From Planctomycetota bacterium (GTDB taxonomy: Bacteria; Planctomycetota; Phycisphaerae; Sedimentisphaerales; Anaerobacaceae): DNA of 64,000 nt. The DNA is taken from contig VRUL01000001.1 of assembly GCA_019456145.1 (NCBI GenBank), positions 248,001 to 312,000 on the forward strand, written 5' to 3'. The notes beneath the pieces are model-generated. The model ran no database searches. It was not told the origin of the DNA and saw only the letters and a list, made by a program, of their open reading frames with translations. Shown here one piece after another: positions 29,015-38,081 of the stretch (position 1 is its first letter; every line of letters starts with the position of its first letter). Position numbers and translations under genes: made by a program.

Positions 29015-29896
29015 ATGATAATATCAAAATACAAGGCGTTTCTATCGGTTGTCTTTGTAATGGCATTGGCCGGCACCCCCAAGGGTAGCGCAGAATCGCG
29101 TCTGAAACCAAAGACTGATCTTGTGCGCAAAGGCCTCATCCTGGACCTCGACGCGGACCGAGGGATCAAAGTGGTTAAGGGCAGGGTCGCGTCCTGGAAA
29201 AATCAGGTGGATTGGAAGGTCAAAAACTTCGTAGCCACCAGAGACGCTAATCACAAAAAGGGTACCGGACATCCTGTACTGAAAGACAAAATAGCAGCAA
29301 TTGGCGGCCATAGCGCCGTTGTGTTTAGACGCCACGAACTGATCAATAGCGATGAAGACGCCTTTGACCATCTTATTACCGGCAGCGGTTACACGTGGTT
29401 TGCGGTGATGTCGGTTCACTCTCAGGTATCCGGCCTAAAGGACGTCAATTCCTTCTTCGGGAACTTGAGAAATGGAGGAAAATACGAAGGATTCTGGGCC
29501 GGACTAAAGGACGACAACACGCTTTGGACCGGTTCTCGAAATGGCATTACATTTGGCCGGTGGGATCAGAACAATCCTCAAGTTATTGGCCCCAAATTAG
29601 AAAAGAATCGCTACTACGTAATCGCCGGCCGCATGGGTGCCGGCACCGGCAAAGTCATCATCGAACTCTTTGTCAATGGGACCAAACCGGTGGCGTCCAA
29701 ACCTTTCCCCGTTAATCCGGAGGCGAACTCGTCCAAAATGGCGATTGGACAGGAACGTGATGCAACCAACCATCCCGGCCAAGAGTCCTTTGATGGTGAG
29801 CTGGCACGCTTACTTATGTGGGATCGTCCGCTGAGCAACCAGGAGTTTGAGAAAACACTGTCTCTGTTGAAAAAAACTTATGCGTTGTCCCCATAA
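29015..29896 (+). CDS. Secreted LamG-like (concanavalin-type) protein
   Basis: 293 residues. Signal peptide at about 1-26 (VVFVMALAGTPKGSA). The rest is one LamG/concanavalin-like jelly-roll domain: GLILDLDADRGIKV at the start, then WKNQVDW, FGRWDQNNPQ, ELFVNGTKP and a C-terminal FDGELARLLMWDRPLSNQEFEKT, the standard closing strand of this family. No catalytic residues are evident, so a sugar or surface-binding role is more likely than hydrolysis. AAGG precedes the ATG. Confidence 0.8.
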   Translation: MIISKYKAFLSVVFVMALAGTPKGSAESRLKPKTDLVRKGLILDLDADRGIKVVKGRVASWKNQVDWKVKNFVATRDANHKKGTGHPVLKDKIAAIGGHSAVVFRRHELINSDEDAFDHLITGSGYTWFAVMSVHSQVSGLKDVNSFFGNLRNGGKYEGFWAGLKDDNTLWTGSRNGITFGRWDQNNPQVIGPKLEKNRYYVIAGRMGAGTGKVIIELFVNGTKPVASKPFPVNPEANSSKMAIGQERDATNHPGQESFDGELARLLMWDRPLSNQEFEKTLSLLKKTYALSP

Positions 29897-30152
29897 AAAG
29901 TCTTATCCAGCGGTTTGCCGAGACCTTGACAAATAGTACGGGTTATTTGGATAGGTTCTTAGGGCCGGCAGGCCCGAATCCCTGCATGCCTTAGGCAGGG
30001 AACCATTTTGAAAAATTAGTCTTTAGTCAATGGTGCTTCGTGAATGGCTACCAACTAACAACTACGAGCTATGAACTAATTAACAATTAAAACAATCATG
30101 AGAATCGGGTATCGGTGGTTAATAAAAAATCCCTTTTTTGCCGGCCTGCATA
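29897..30152. other. Convergent intergenic region
   Basis: It contains a hairpin CCCTGC-ATGCCTTA-GGCAGGG near 29981-30001, a second copy of the TGAACTA-type AT-rich repeat (30050-30090), and a stem-like AAAAAATCCC/TTTTTT stretch near 30124. No gene is seen. Confidence 0.35.
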
Positions 30153-31220
30153 TTATGTGAAAGCATCGGCGGCACCGGCACCATCAAACTTTAGATTGAT
30201 GGGGTATTTGCCGTAAGTTCTTATCGTGTTTATCATAGCCAGATAGTTTCCCGGTTTTACAGCCGAATGTATACTGTTGCTTGAAGAGATTATGATACCG
30301 CCGCCCGGCCCGGCTTTTTTTATTACTTCAAGGGTTTCTTTTACAACATCTTCGACGGAACCGAAAGTCAGAGTATGAGCGCAATCTACATTCCCTTTTA
30401 CCGCGATCCTATCACCATATTTATTCTTAATATCAGCAATATCCAGACCTGCCAATGGGTCTATGGGGTCGAGGCAGTCGATACCCGAGTCGATAATCAT
30501 ATCCAGCAGCGGCATGATATTGCCATCGGAATGCTTTATGACCGGCAGCCCCTGTTCGTGGAAGCCGGCGATAACTTTTTTAAGGCCGGGATACAGATAC
30601 TCTCTGAACATTTTCGGCGAGATGAACGGTGCTTCGGTAGAAGCATAATCGTCGCCCGTGAAAACAAAGTCCGCTCCCAGTTTTGCCACTTCTTTGACCA
30701 GCACGAGGTTATGATTGACGGACAAGTCAACGAGCCCCTTGATAAGTTCCGGCTCGGAAAAGGCCATCATCAGATTCTGAAAGCCCATAAGGTTACGAGG
30801 TATCGAAAGAACATCGTTGAGATGGACACCAATGGCGTACTTGCCTTTGTATTGCCCGACGACTTTTTTGAGGCTATCAAATCTATTAGGAGCAAGTGGA
30901 TCGGGCGGTTCGTAATTGCTCAAATCGTCCAACGTCTTGATGGGTCCATCCACAACGATTGAGTATTCTTCCCTGCCCTTTTCCAGTATTGAGCCCCATT
31001 CGTTTCTGAACCGGGCCGGCCCTATCTGTTCTTTTGTATAATCAGGGGACGTGAGCATGGCATCGAGTCCCATTCGAACGGTGAATTCCTCGGTCGAGCT
31101 GCCGGGACAGATTGCATGTCGGACCCTGTGGTCAATTATCCATTCGAAATGAGGAATGCGGTCAGGCTCCTGCCTTCGAAGCGTCCTCATAACTCTTTCA
31201 GCGGATGTCAACTCGGCCAT
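30153..31220 (-). CDS. Uroporphyrinogen decarboxylase-family protein
   Basis: A 355-residue TIM-barrel protein of the URO-D superfamily, which includes haem-pathway HemE and the methyltransferases MtaA/MtbA/CmuA. The N-terminus ELTSAERVMRTLRRQEPDRIP and the C-terminal GNVDC, GPGGGIIISSSNSIH and NYLAMINTIRTYG are typical of the non-HemE branch. A HxDG motif (HSDGN near 240-245) matches the zinc-site region of methyl-transferring members, though its partner Cys is not obvious. It is the last gene of a carbohydrate operon. In such planctomycete contexts the family is usually of unknown function, and the haem pathway is unlikely. TGAGGA lies before the start. Confidence 0.8.
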   Translation of the reverse strand: MAELTSAERVMRTLRRQEPDRIPHFEWIIDHRVRHAICPGSSTEEFTVRMGLDAMLTSPDYTKEQIGPARFRNEWGSILEKGREEYSIVVDGPIKTLDDLSNYEPPDPLAPNRFDSLKKVVGQYKGKYAIGVHLNDVLSIPRNLMGFQNLMMAFSEPELIKGLVDLSVNHNLVLVKEVAKLGADFVFTGDDYASTEAPFISPKMFREYLYPGLKKVIAGFHEQGLPVIKHSDGNIMPLLDMIIDSGIDCLDPIDPLAGLDIADIKNKYGDRIAVKGNVDCAHTLTFGSVEDVVKETLEVIKKAGPGGGIIISSSNSIHSAVKPGNYLAMINTIRTYGKYPINLKFDGAGAADAFT

Positions 31221-31286
31221 GTCAGGATCCTCAGCATTTCACAATGTGTGTTATATTGGTGCAAGGTCATTTCATTCTTTCCTATG

Positions 31287-32336
31287 TTAGCCAACATTAA
31301 GCGAAGGCCGGATGTTATTAATAACAGGAATATCGGCGCTGTTGCTTAGACAACTTTTTATTTGGACGGCCATCAGTTTTGGATTGTTTCTGAAAGAATC
31401 TATCGTGCTGCCTGCCAAGTGGGGTGTTATGGTTACATTTTCGAGCTTAATAAACGGATGGTTCGCAGGCAGCGGTTCTTCGTCAAAAACATCCAGCGCT
31501 GCGCCGGTGATACTTTTGGCCTGGAGGGCCTTTATCAGGGCCTTTTCATCCACCAGGCCGCTGCGGGCGGTATTAACTAAAATGGCGGTCGGCTTCATCA
31601 TAGAGATCTCCGGTTCGCCAATCATGTGGTGGTTTTGGTCCGTGAGCCTTGCGTGTATCGATATAACATCAGAGGTTTTCATCAACGTCTCAAGCGGGAC
31701 TAATTGCGCAGGGGCGGGATCACCTTTGTAGTATGGGTCGTAGGCAATGATATTGCTTCCAAAGGCGTCTAAGTAACCTGCCATCAGATGGCCGACAGCG
31801 CCGTAGCCAACCAGGCCTACGGTCTTTCCGCAGAGTTCAGGGATGGCATTGCTGTTCGGAAAAGACCGCCGCCACTTTTTGTTTTTCAGGCTCGCGTGGG
31901 AACGGGCGATATTTCTTATCTCAGAGAGGATCAGCCCCATTGTGCATTCGGCCACTGCCCGCGCGTTTCTTCCGGGAGTATTTATGACGGATATATTTCT
32001 TTGAGTTGCAAAATCGACATCGATATTTTCCGCCCCTGACCGCAGCGTGCCGATTAGCTTGAGGTTCTTTGTTTTTTCAATGAATGACTTACTTATTGGC
32101 GCAAACTGTACGACAACGATATCGTACGGCTCGAGGTTACGCGTGATTTCGTCGGGGAGCTGGACTGCATCGGGCCCGCCGGTTTCTATGGCGAGGTTGT
32201 CTTGCTGCAGATTAATCAGGCTTTTATGCTCCCAGTGCCTGACCTCGACATCAATGCCGATATTCTGCAATTCGGCCAGGCCCTCGCTCATAAAGTCGGG
32301 CGGAATATATGTATCACTGATTGCCAGTAGTTTCAT
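31287..32336 (-). CDS. D-2-hydroxyacid dehydrogenase (NAD-dependent)
   Basis: 349 residues from ATG 32336, chosen because the family fold begins at MKLLAISDTY; the frame extends 59 codons further and overlaps the aldolase gene. Substrate domain 1-125, then a Rossmann domain with GxGxxG at G177-G179-G182 (VGYGAVG). Active-site residues are R258 (NTARSG), a Glu in DVFDEEP (E286/E287) and His306 (TPHLAGS). It probably oxidises or reduces a sugar-derived 2-hydroxy or 2-keto acid, in the manner of SerA/glycerate dehydrogenase. It follows the aldolase gene with a 20 nt gap, so they are co-expressed. Confidence 0.87.
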   Translation of the reverse strand: MKLLAISDTYIPPDFMSEGLAELQNIGIDVEVRHWEHKSLINLQQDNLAIETGGPDAVQLPDEITRNLEPYDIVVVQFAPISKSFIEKTKNLKLIGTLRSGAENIDVDFATQRNISVINTPGRNARAVAECTMGLILSEIRNIARSHASLKNKKWRRSFPNSNAIPELCGKTVGLVGYGAVGHLMAGYLDAFGSNIIAYDPYYKGDPAPAQLVPLETLMKTSDVISIHARLTDQNHHMIGEPEISMMKPTAILVNTARSGLVDEKALIKALQAKSITGAALDVFDEEPLPANHPFIKLENVTITPHLAGSTIDSFRNNPKLMAVQIKSCLSNSADIPVINNIRPSLNVG

Positions 32337-32356
32337 TCGGGGGTGTCCCTGGAATC

Positions 32357-33211
32357 CTATACTCTGTTGTCGGCAGATAACAACCTGATTTTCTCCTGGA
32401 CTACTTTTGCTAATTCCTCTTTGACTGGTCCGAACATCTCGTTTGCCATCGGGTCCTGCCTTGTTTGAGAGTTGACCGAGTTTTTCAGACCTTTGGCCAT
32501 GGCGATTCTGCAATCGGCGTAGATATTCAGCTTGCAGATGCCGTTGCTGACGGCGTTTTGAATCTGGTCGTCCGGCGTGCCTGAACCGCCGTGCAGAACT
32601 AAAGGCACCGAGCTTGCCTCGTTCAGCTCTTTGAGCCTTTCGATATTTAGATTTGGAAGAGACTGATAGACGCCATGTGAAGTTCCAATCGAAACAGCAA
32701 GGGCATCGGCGCCGGTCATTGTAACGAATCTTTCGACCTCTGCCGGCTCGGTTAGAGTGGAATCGGCGCGGACCGTCGCCTGCAAATCCATGCCGCCCAC
32801 ACGTCCCAGCTCACCTTCTACACTTATGCCTTTTGGATGGGCCATATCTACAGTTGTTTTGGTAATCTCAATGTTTTGCTCAAAAGGCAGGTTCGAGCCG
32901 TCAATCATCACAGAGGTAAAACCAATTTCAATGGCCTTTTTGATTGATTCCAAATCAGTTGCGTGGTCAAGGTGCAGGACCACGGGGATATCATGAAAAT
33001 CTGCAACCGCTTTTATTAGACCCGGAATATATGTCCAGCCGTTACCGTCAAGGTCCGGCCCAACAAGGCACATAAGAACAACAGGTGAGCGCATCTTCTG
33101 GCAAGTCTCCAGGATTGCTCTTACCATCACATCTTCGACACAGTCAAAGGCTGGTACCGCGTATCTGTTTTTCTTAGCGTCAGTGAGGACATCTTTGAGG
33201 GTTATGAGCAT
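32357..33211 (-). CDS. Class II fructose/tagatose-bisphosphate-type aldolase
   Basis: A 284-residue zinc aldolase in the KbaY/GatY/FbaA size range. Catalytic D82 and Zn ligand H83 lie in HLDHA, E134 in VEGELG, and the other Zn ligands are H179 (GTSHG) and H207 (LHGGSG). Asn229 in CKLNI contacts substrate in homologues. It cleaves a keto-sugar phosphate to dihydroxyacetone phosphate and an aldehyde; the exact sugar cannot be read off. It sits between the SDR (17 nt) and the hydroxyacid dehydrogenase (20 nt), implying one pathway. Confidence 0.9.
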   Translation of the reverse strand: MLITLKDVLTDAKKNRYAVPAFDCVEDVMVRAILETCQKMRSPVVLMCLVGPDLDGNGWTYIPGLIKAVADFHDIPVVLHLDHATDLESIKKAIEIGFTSVMIDGSNLPFEQNIEITKTTVDMAHPKGISVEGELGRVGGMDLQATVRADSTLTEPAEVERFVTMTGADALAVSIGTSHGVYQSLPNLNIERLKELNEASSVPLVLHGGSGTPDDQIQNAVSNGICKLNIYADCRIAMAKGLKNSVNSQTRQDPMANEMFGPVKEELAKVVQEKIRLLSADNRV

Positions 33212-33228
33212 TCGATTCCTTTCGTTGA

Positions 33229-33990
33229 CTATCTCATCAACATTCCGCCGTTTACATCCATCGTGGCGCCGGTAATATAGCCGGCCCGGTCCGAGGCCAA
33301 AAAAACGACCATGTTGGCAATTTCCTCAGGCTCTGCAATTCTGCCCAGAGGAATTCTCTTTAAGTATTGTTCCTTGTTGTTCCGGATCTCGTCCCTGGCC
33401 ATATCGGTTGCCATGAATCCGGGAGAGACCGCGTTTACGTAAATGCCGTTTTCTGCAACTTCTCTGGCAAGTGATTTTGTGAATGTTACAAGGCCGGCTT
33501 TTGAGGCTGCATAGTCAGCGTGGCCCGTAGTCGAGCCATAGAAAGCAGCCTGCGAGCTGATATTTACAATTTTTCCTGTTCTTCCGGTTTCCAGCCACTT
33601 TTGAACGGCCCGGCGGCAAGTCAGAAACGGTCCCTTCATGTTTATATCAATCGTCGAATCCCATTGTTCTTCGGGCATATCTGTTACATAGGCTGTGGGC
33701 CATATCCCGGCATTATTCACCAGTATGTCAAGCGGGCCAAGGGTTTCGGCGGTCTGTTCAAACATTTTCTGTACTTGTGCGGACTTTGAGACGTCCGCCT
33801 GAACAGCAATCACATCTGTTTTGTATTTGCTCTTGATTTCTTCAACGACCTGTTGGGCTTTGGCAGCGCTGCTGTGGTAATTGACGGCCACTTTTACACC
33901 TTCGGCAGCCAGGCCTATACATATAGCTCTACCAAGGCCCCGCGAACCACCTGTGATTAGGGCGACCTTGTCTTTTATGTGTAAGTCCAT
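33229..33990 (-). CDS. SDR-family oxidoreductase (FabG-like)
   Basis: A 253-residue classical short-chain dehydrogenase: TGGSRGLG at 13-20 (NADP/NAD loop), NNAG at 92-95, Ser145/146, Tyr160 and Lys164 (YAASK). The C-terminus GYITGATMDVNGGM is the standard closing strand. It resembles 3-oxoacyl-ACP reductase and also sugar dehydrogenases such as gluconate 5-dehydrogenase. Its place at the head of the aldolase operon favours the sugar role. The 357 nt upstream should hold the operon's promoter. Confidence 0.87.
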   Translation of the reverse strand: MDLHIKDKVALITGGSRGLGRAICIGLAAEGVKVAVNYHSSAAKAQQVVEEIKSKYKTDVIAVQADVSKSAQVQKMFEQTAETLGPLDILVNNAGIWPTAYVTDMPEEQWDSTIDINMKGPFLTCRRAVQKWLETGRTGKIVNISSQAAFYGSTTGHADYAASKAGLVTFTKSLAREVAENGIYVNAVSPGFMATDMARDEIRNNKEQYLKRIPLGRIAEPEEIANMVVFLASDRAGYITGATMDVNGGMLMR

Positions 33991-34347
33991 GCGTCAGTCA
34001 CTAATGAAATAAAAGAACTATCAAAATCCACAAGGATGACAATCCGACACTAATTCCAAAACGTACTGTAGCTGTTCGGCGACCCGCCGAATATTATTTA
34101 GGCTGGCAGGGCACGTTCTGATATTACCAGAACTAACACGTCCGGGCAAGCCCAAGCCGGGTAACAAACGCAGGGCTGACTATAGGCCTGCCTGAGATTC
34201 ACAGGTCGATTTTCGCAGGAATAGCGTTGAAAGGCCTAATTCGGTGTAATTGAAACAATTTTCGGAAAAAATCCGCATAGCCATATAGATGATGGTTACA
34301 TTTTAGGCATTAATATGGTATGTTAGCCGAGGAAAGGCTCGACAGGT
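33991..34347. other. Divergent promoter region
   Basis: It separates the aldolase operon (-) from the haem protein (+). Inverted repeats present include CGTTCTG-ATATTA-CCAGAAC near 34111-34129 and CGGCGACCCGCCG near 34078-34090. TTGAAACAATTTTC near 34248 is promoter-like, but no -10 box matches well. No gene is seen. Confidence 0.35.
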
Positions 34348-37284
34348 ATGTTTATGAGATTATTGGATAAGAATCTGTTTCGTAAAGACATGCGTTGGCG
34401 CGTTCAAATAATCCTGTCCCTTAGCCTGGTAATGCTTTGCAATACTTGTTGGGCCAAAGCACTTCCTGAAAACCTCTCCTTAACGGCCAGGATATCTGCG
34501 AATTCGGAGTACAGCAAAGACTACAAGGCGCAATTTGTCGCCGATGGGTATATCCCGGTTGCGGGCGGTAAGAATGACCCGGGTCATGCATGGTGTGTAC
34601 AGGGGACAACTCACAAAAACGGGGCGGACCTGACGTTTGAATGGGACAAGCCCGTCGAAGTTGCCGAAATTATCTATTACGGCCGGACGGGGTGGTTTCT
34701 TAACGAATGCTGGAAAGATTATGAGATATACCTGGATGCTGAGACGAAACCGCTGGCCAAAGGGCGTTTGGAAATGAGCCACGGGCCGCAGCGCATCGGC
34801 CTGCCCGAGCTTGGAAGAGTTCGGAAAATATCGCTTAGATTTACCAGCTCTTACGGCGGATTCAATCCCGGCGCATCGGAGATACAGATATTTTCAGCAA
34901 GCCCTACGGCTGAAGATTTGAAGAGAATAAATAAAATTGCACGTTTAAGAGGGGACCCTTTTTACAAAACTGACTTCGAGATGGAGGCGAGGCCCCAATC
35001 CCAGCGGCTTGCGGAGGATTTCGGCAACGGCAAGCTTGGATTCCGGTCACTTGTGGTTGTTCAACGTCATGCGATTAAGCCCTCCCATGTTTATACATAT
35101 CATAACGAGGGATTTGAGCCGGGCGGTGGCCTGTATGTGTTTACGCCGGACCAGGAGGAAGGGAAACTCAGAGAGCTTATCGCGGCGCCGGAAGGTCAGA
35201 TTCTTGACTGCGATGTTTCGCATGACGGAACTGAAATACTGTTTAGCTGGCGAAAGAGCAAAGACGAATTCTATCAGTTATACCGCATCAATGTTGATGG
35301 AACAGGCTTAAGACAAATAACGGATGGCGGCAGCTACAATTTTAACGGCTGCTGGCTGCCTGACGGGGACATAGCATTTCTGTCGACTCGCAAGCCGGCG
35401 TTCGCATACTGCTGGACCTCACCTGTAGGTGTGCTTTATCGTATGGCTCGAAACGGAAAGAACGTCCGGCGAATCTCAGCCAACTATCTGAACGATTTCA
35501 CGCCGAGCCTGATGAACGACGGCCGGATTATTTACGGGCGCTGGGAATACGTGGACAGGCCCGCGATTCCGATACAGAGCCTGTGGACAATCTGTCCGGA
35601 TGGTACGAACCTGGGCGTATATTATGGTAACCGCGTATTAAGCCCGGCGACCTTCATAGAGCCGCGTGCTATTCCGGGTGATACGCGGGTGCTGTGTACA
35701 ATGACGGCGCACAATGGGCCGTGCCGGGGGGCAATCGGTATCATCGATCCTTCATTGGGAGTGAACGCACAGGAAGCGATCCTGAACCTGACGCCCGAAG
35801 TGGACATCGGACACGTGGACCGCGGAAGCGGGAACAATGTTCGCGGCCCTTACGAAAGCCCGTATCCGCTCGATCAAAAACATTTCCTGGTCTCCCGCAA
35901 CGGCACCATTCTGCTTCGTGATTACGAGGGTACAAAGCAAGTGGTCGTGCTGCGTGAAAAAGATGGTATGGGTTTTTACAATGTCCAGCCCATCCGGCCC
36001 AGACCCAGGCCCAGGCCGACGGTTCTTCCGTCGCTGCTGCCCGAGAAAGCAGAGAACTGGGCCACTGTGATATTGCAGGATGTTTATAATGGGTTGGAGC
36101 CGCATGTCAAGCGTGGCGACGTCAAGCAAATCTGCGTCGTACAGGAAATCGAGAAAAGCAAAATGGCAGAGACACAATACCGGGCATTTGGTTTTCAGTT
36201 TCCGGTTGTTTCATGCGGGGCAACCTATGCGCCCAAGAAGGTTTGGGGTTATGTGCCGGTGGCCGAGGACGGGTCGGCTTATTTCAAGGTCCCTGCGGGT
36301 CTGCCGCTTTACTTTATCGCAATAGATCAGCACGGACAGGCAGTGCAGCGGATGCGGAGTTTCACCCACTTCATGCCGGGTGAGGTGCGGGGTTGCATCG
36401 GTTGTCATGAACCACGGAATAAGAGCCCGCGCCGGCAGAATCGTTTGATGGCTTTCCAACAGTCAGACGGCGGGCCGCAGCCTCCGACCATCCCTGAATG
36501 GGGATTGCGGGGATTCAGTTATTCACATATTGTTCAGCCGGTGCTTGACCGTCATTGTGTGAGCTGCCACGGCGGCACCACGCCCCCGAATGGAATTGAC
36601 CTGAGCGGTGATGAAACGGACTTCTTTAACATCTCGTACGAGATTCTTGCACGCCAGGGGCGGCCCGGCGAAAATCCTTATACCAAGTGGATACCAACAT
36701 TCAACGGAATGGAAGAAAATATCCTGGAAGTAACGCCAAAGAGCTGGGGTTCTCCGGCGAGCAAACTGGCTGAAGTTGTACTTTCAGGCCATCCGGACAA
36801 ATATGGCAAGCCAAGGGTAAATGTGGATGAAGCCGGGCGTCGGCGAATCCTGGCGTGGATCGATTTAAATGTTCCTTATTACGGCACGTCCCTTTCAAAT
36901 TACTACGAGCACAAAGGCTGTCGGCAAATGGTCCCTCCGGATTTCGACAAGGTTTTGCAGAGGGTCGCCAAGGCGCGGTGTGCATCCTGTCATGGCAGGG
37001 ATGATAAAGGTATTGTTAAGATACCGCGCAAGGTCTGGCTGAGGATTACTAATCCGGAGTTGAATGCCTTTTTATTGGCGCCGCTGGCCCAAAGTGCCGG
37101 GGGAACACAGACTTGTGGGGAGGCTGTCTTCGCATCCAAAGAGGACCCGGATTACCAGGCCATTCTGAAAACCTTCGAACCTCTCCGAGAGATGTTGATG
37201 GAAAGGCCGCGTATGGATATGATTGGCCGGGAACAGGCAGATGGGGCACAGCCAATACGGAAACCGATAGCAATGAGGCCATAG
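34348..37284 (+). CDS. Secreted HzsA-related haem protein with discoidin-like domain
   Basis: 978 residues. Signal peptide region at about 15-36 (VQIILSLSLVMLCNTCWA); an in-frame ATG at 34390 is possible. Residues 38-190 form a discoidin (F5/8-C-like) sandwich. Residues about 215-560 form a beta-propeller matching the middle part of the hydrazine synthase alpha-like family (HzsA-related). Three c-type haem motifs follow: CIGCH 683-687, CVSCH 737-741 and CASCH 878-882. True HzsA of anammox bacteria makes hydrazine. This family is much broader in planctomycetes and most members are not hydrazine synthases, so a polysaccharide-linked redox or electron role is more likely. There are no partner HzsB/C genes. 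Confidence 0.85.
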   Translation: MFMRLLDKNLFRKDMRWRVQIILSLSLVMLCNTCWAKALPENLSLTARISANSEYSKDYKAQFVADGYIPVAGGKNDPGHAWCVQGTTHKNGADLTFEWDKPVEVAEIIYYGRTGWFLNECWKDYEIYLDAETKPLAKGRLEMSHGPQRIGLPELGRVRKISLRFTSSYGGFNPGASEIQIFSASPTAEDLKRINKIARLRGDPFYKTDFEMEARPQSQRLAEDFGNGKLGFRSLVVVQRHAIKPSHVYTYHNEGFEPGGGLYVFTPDQEEGKLRELIAAPEGQILDCDVSHDGTEILFSWRKSKDEFYQLYRINVDGTGLRQITDGGSYNFNGCWLPDGDIAFLSTRKPAFAYCWTSPVGVLYRMARNGKNVRRISANYLNDFTPSLMNDGRIIYGRWEYVDRPAIPIQSLWTICPDGTNLGVYYGNRVLSPATFIEPRAIPGDTRVLCTMTAHNGPCRGAIGIIDPSLGVNAQEAILNLTPEVDIGHVDRGSGNNVRGPYESPYPLDQKHFLVSRNGTILLRDYEGTKQVVVLREKDGMGFYNVQPIRPRPRPRPTVLPSLLPEKAENWATVILQDVYNGLEPHVKRGDVKQICVVQEIEKSKMAETQYRAFGFQFPVVSCGATYAPKKVWGYVPVAEDGSAYFKVPAGLPLYFIAIDQHGQAVQRMRSFTHFMPGEVRGCIGCHEPRNKSPRRQNRLMAFQQSDGGPQPPTIPEWGLRGFSYSHIVQPVLDRHCVSCHGGTTPPNGIDLSGDETDFFNISYEILARQGRPGENPYTKWIPTFNGMEENILEVTPKSWGSPASKLAEVVLSGHPDKYGKPRVNVDEAGRRRILAWIDLNVPYYGTSLSNYYEHKGCRQMVPPDFDKVLQRVAKARCASCHGRDDKGIVKIPRKVWLRITNPELNAFLLAPLAQSAGGTQTCGEAVFASKEDPDYQAILKTFEPLREMLMERPRMDMIGREQADGAQPIRKPIAMRP

Positions 37285-37599
37285 ACAATTTTGAAGTTTC
37301 CTCAGTTTTCTCCTCCTCACTATCAATCGGGATATAGCCTGGGCGCGCGCTTTAGGGTCCCGTCGTAAATCCACAGCTTTGGCCTCGGCCCGGTTCCTAT
37401 ATACTCTCGGATCCATTACTGATTTCTTTTTATTTTCACTCCAATATATGAATATTGAACTTTATCTTGCCGGTGATATTGCTGTGCCACTTTTACTGAT
37501 GGAAAACAATCTTGACTAAGCATGGACCGAAGATACAATATGGCCCGCTTGAAGTCCGAACAATAAGCGGTTACGTGGCGTATATTCGGGGAAGTGAAT
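37285..37599. other. Intergenic region before the formate dehydrogenase operon
   Basis: No gene is supported. A Pro/Arg-rich minus-strand frame at 37072-37416 overlaps the previous gene and has no resemblance to known proteins. The stretch 37420-37600 should contain the promoter for the operon; only AT-rich segments near 37430-37470 are visible. Confidence 0.3.
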
Positions 37600-38076
37600 A
37601 TGGACTTAAAAGAGGGTTCTTTGAGCCTGGAACCATTGGATAATATTTTGGCGTCGATACCGGACGCCGGCGATTGTGACCTTATTCCAATTCTGCAGAA
37701 AATTCAGGAAGCCTACGGCTACCTGCCGCCAAGCGTTTTGGCGGCTACGAGTGACCGCACCGGCATCGCTGCCAGCCGAATTTACGGAGTGGCAACTTTC
37801 TACGAGCAGTTTTATCTTGAGCCTCACGGCCGACATACGATTAAGTGCTGCAGGGGAACAGCCTGCCATGTGAAAAGCGGGCGGGATATAATCCGGGCCA
37901 TCTCTCGAGCCCTTGGTGTACAGGAAGGTGAAACGACTGACGACATGCGGTTTACATTTGAAACCGTTGCTTGTCTTGGAACGTGTTTTCTTGCTCCTGT
38001 GATGATGGTCAATGACGATTACTACGGGCACCTGGCACCGAATAAAGTCAAGGACATACTCGAAAGGTACGATTGA
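37600..38076 (+). CDS. NuoE-like [2Fe-2S] subunit of formate dehydrogenase/NADH oxidoreductase
   Basis: 158 residues from ATG 37600, which has GGGGAAG seven bases upstream; a GTG at 37594 also lies in frame. It is a thioredoxin-fold 2Fe-2S protein with C84-x4-C89 and C125-x3-C129 (CRGTAC, CLGTC), as in NuoE, HoxE and HydC. It carries one electron to or from the flavin of the NuoF-like partner whose gene follows immediately. Together with the FdhA-like gene the three form a soluble, NAD(P)-linked formate dehydrogenase, by analogy with electron-bifurcating complexes. Confidence 0.9.
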   Translation: MDLKEGSLSLEPLDNILASIPDAGDCDLIPILQKIQEAYGYLPPSVLAATSDRTGIAASRIYGVATFYEQFYLEPHGRHTIKCCRGTACHVKSGRDIIRAISRALGVQEGETTDDMRFTFETVACLGTCFLAPVMMVNDDYYGHLAPNKVKDILERYD

Positions 38077-38081
38077 GATTG

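Noticed and set aside
34348-37284. True hydrazine synthase alpha subunit (anammox)
   Set aside because: No HzsB/C, no other anammox genes, and the N-terminal domain differs.
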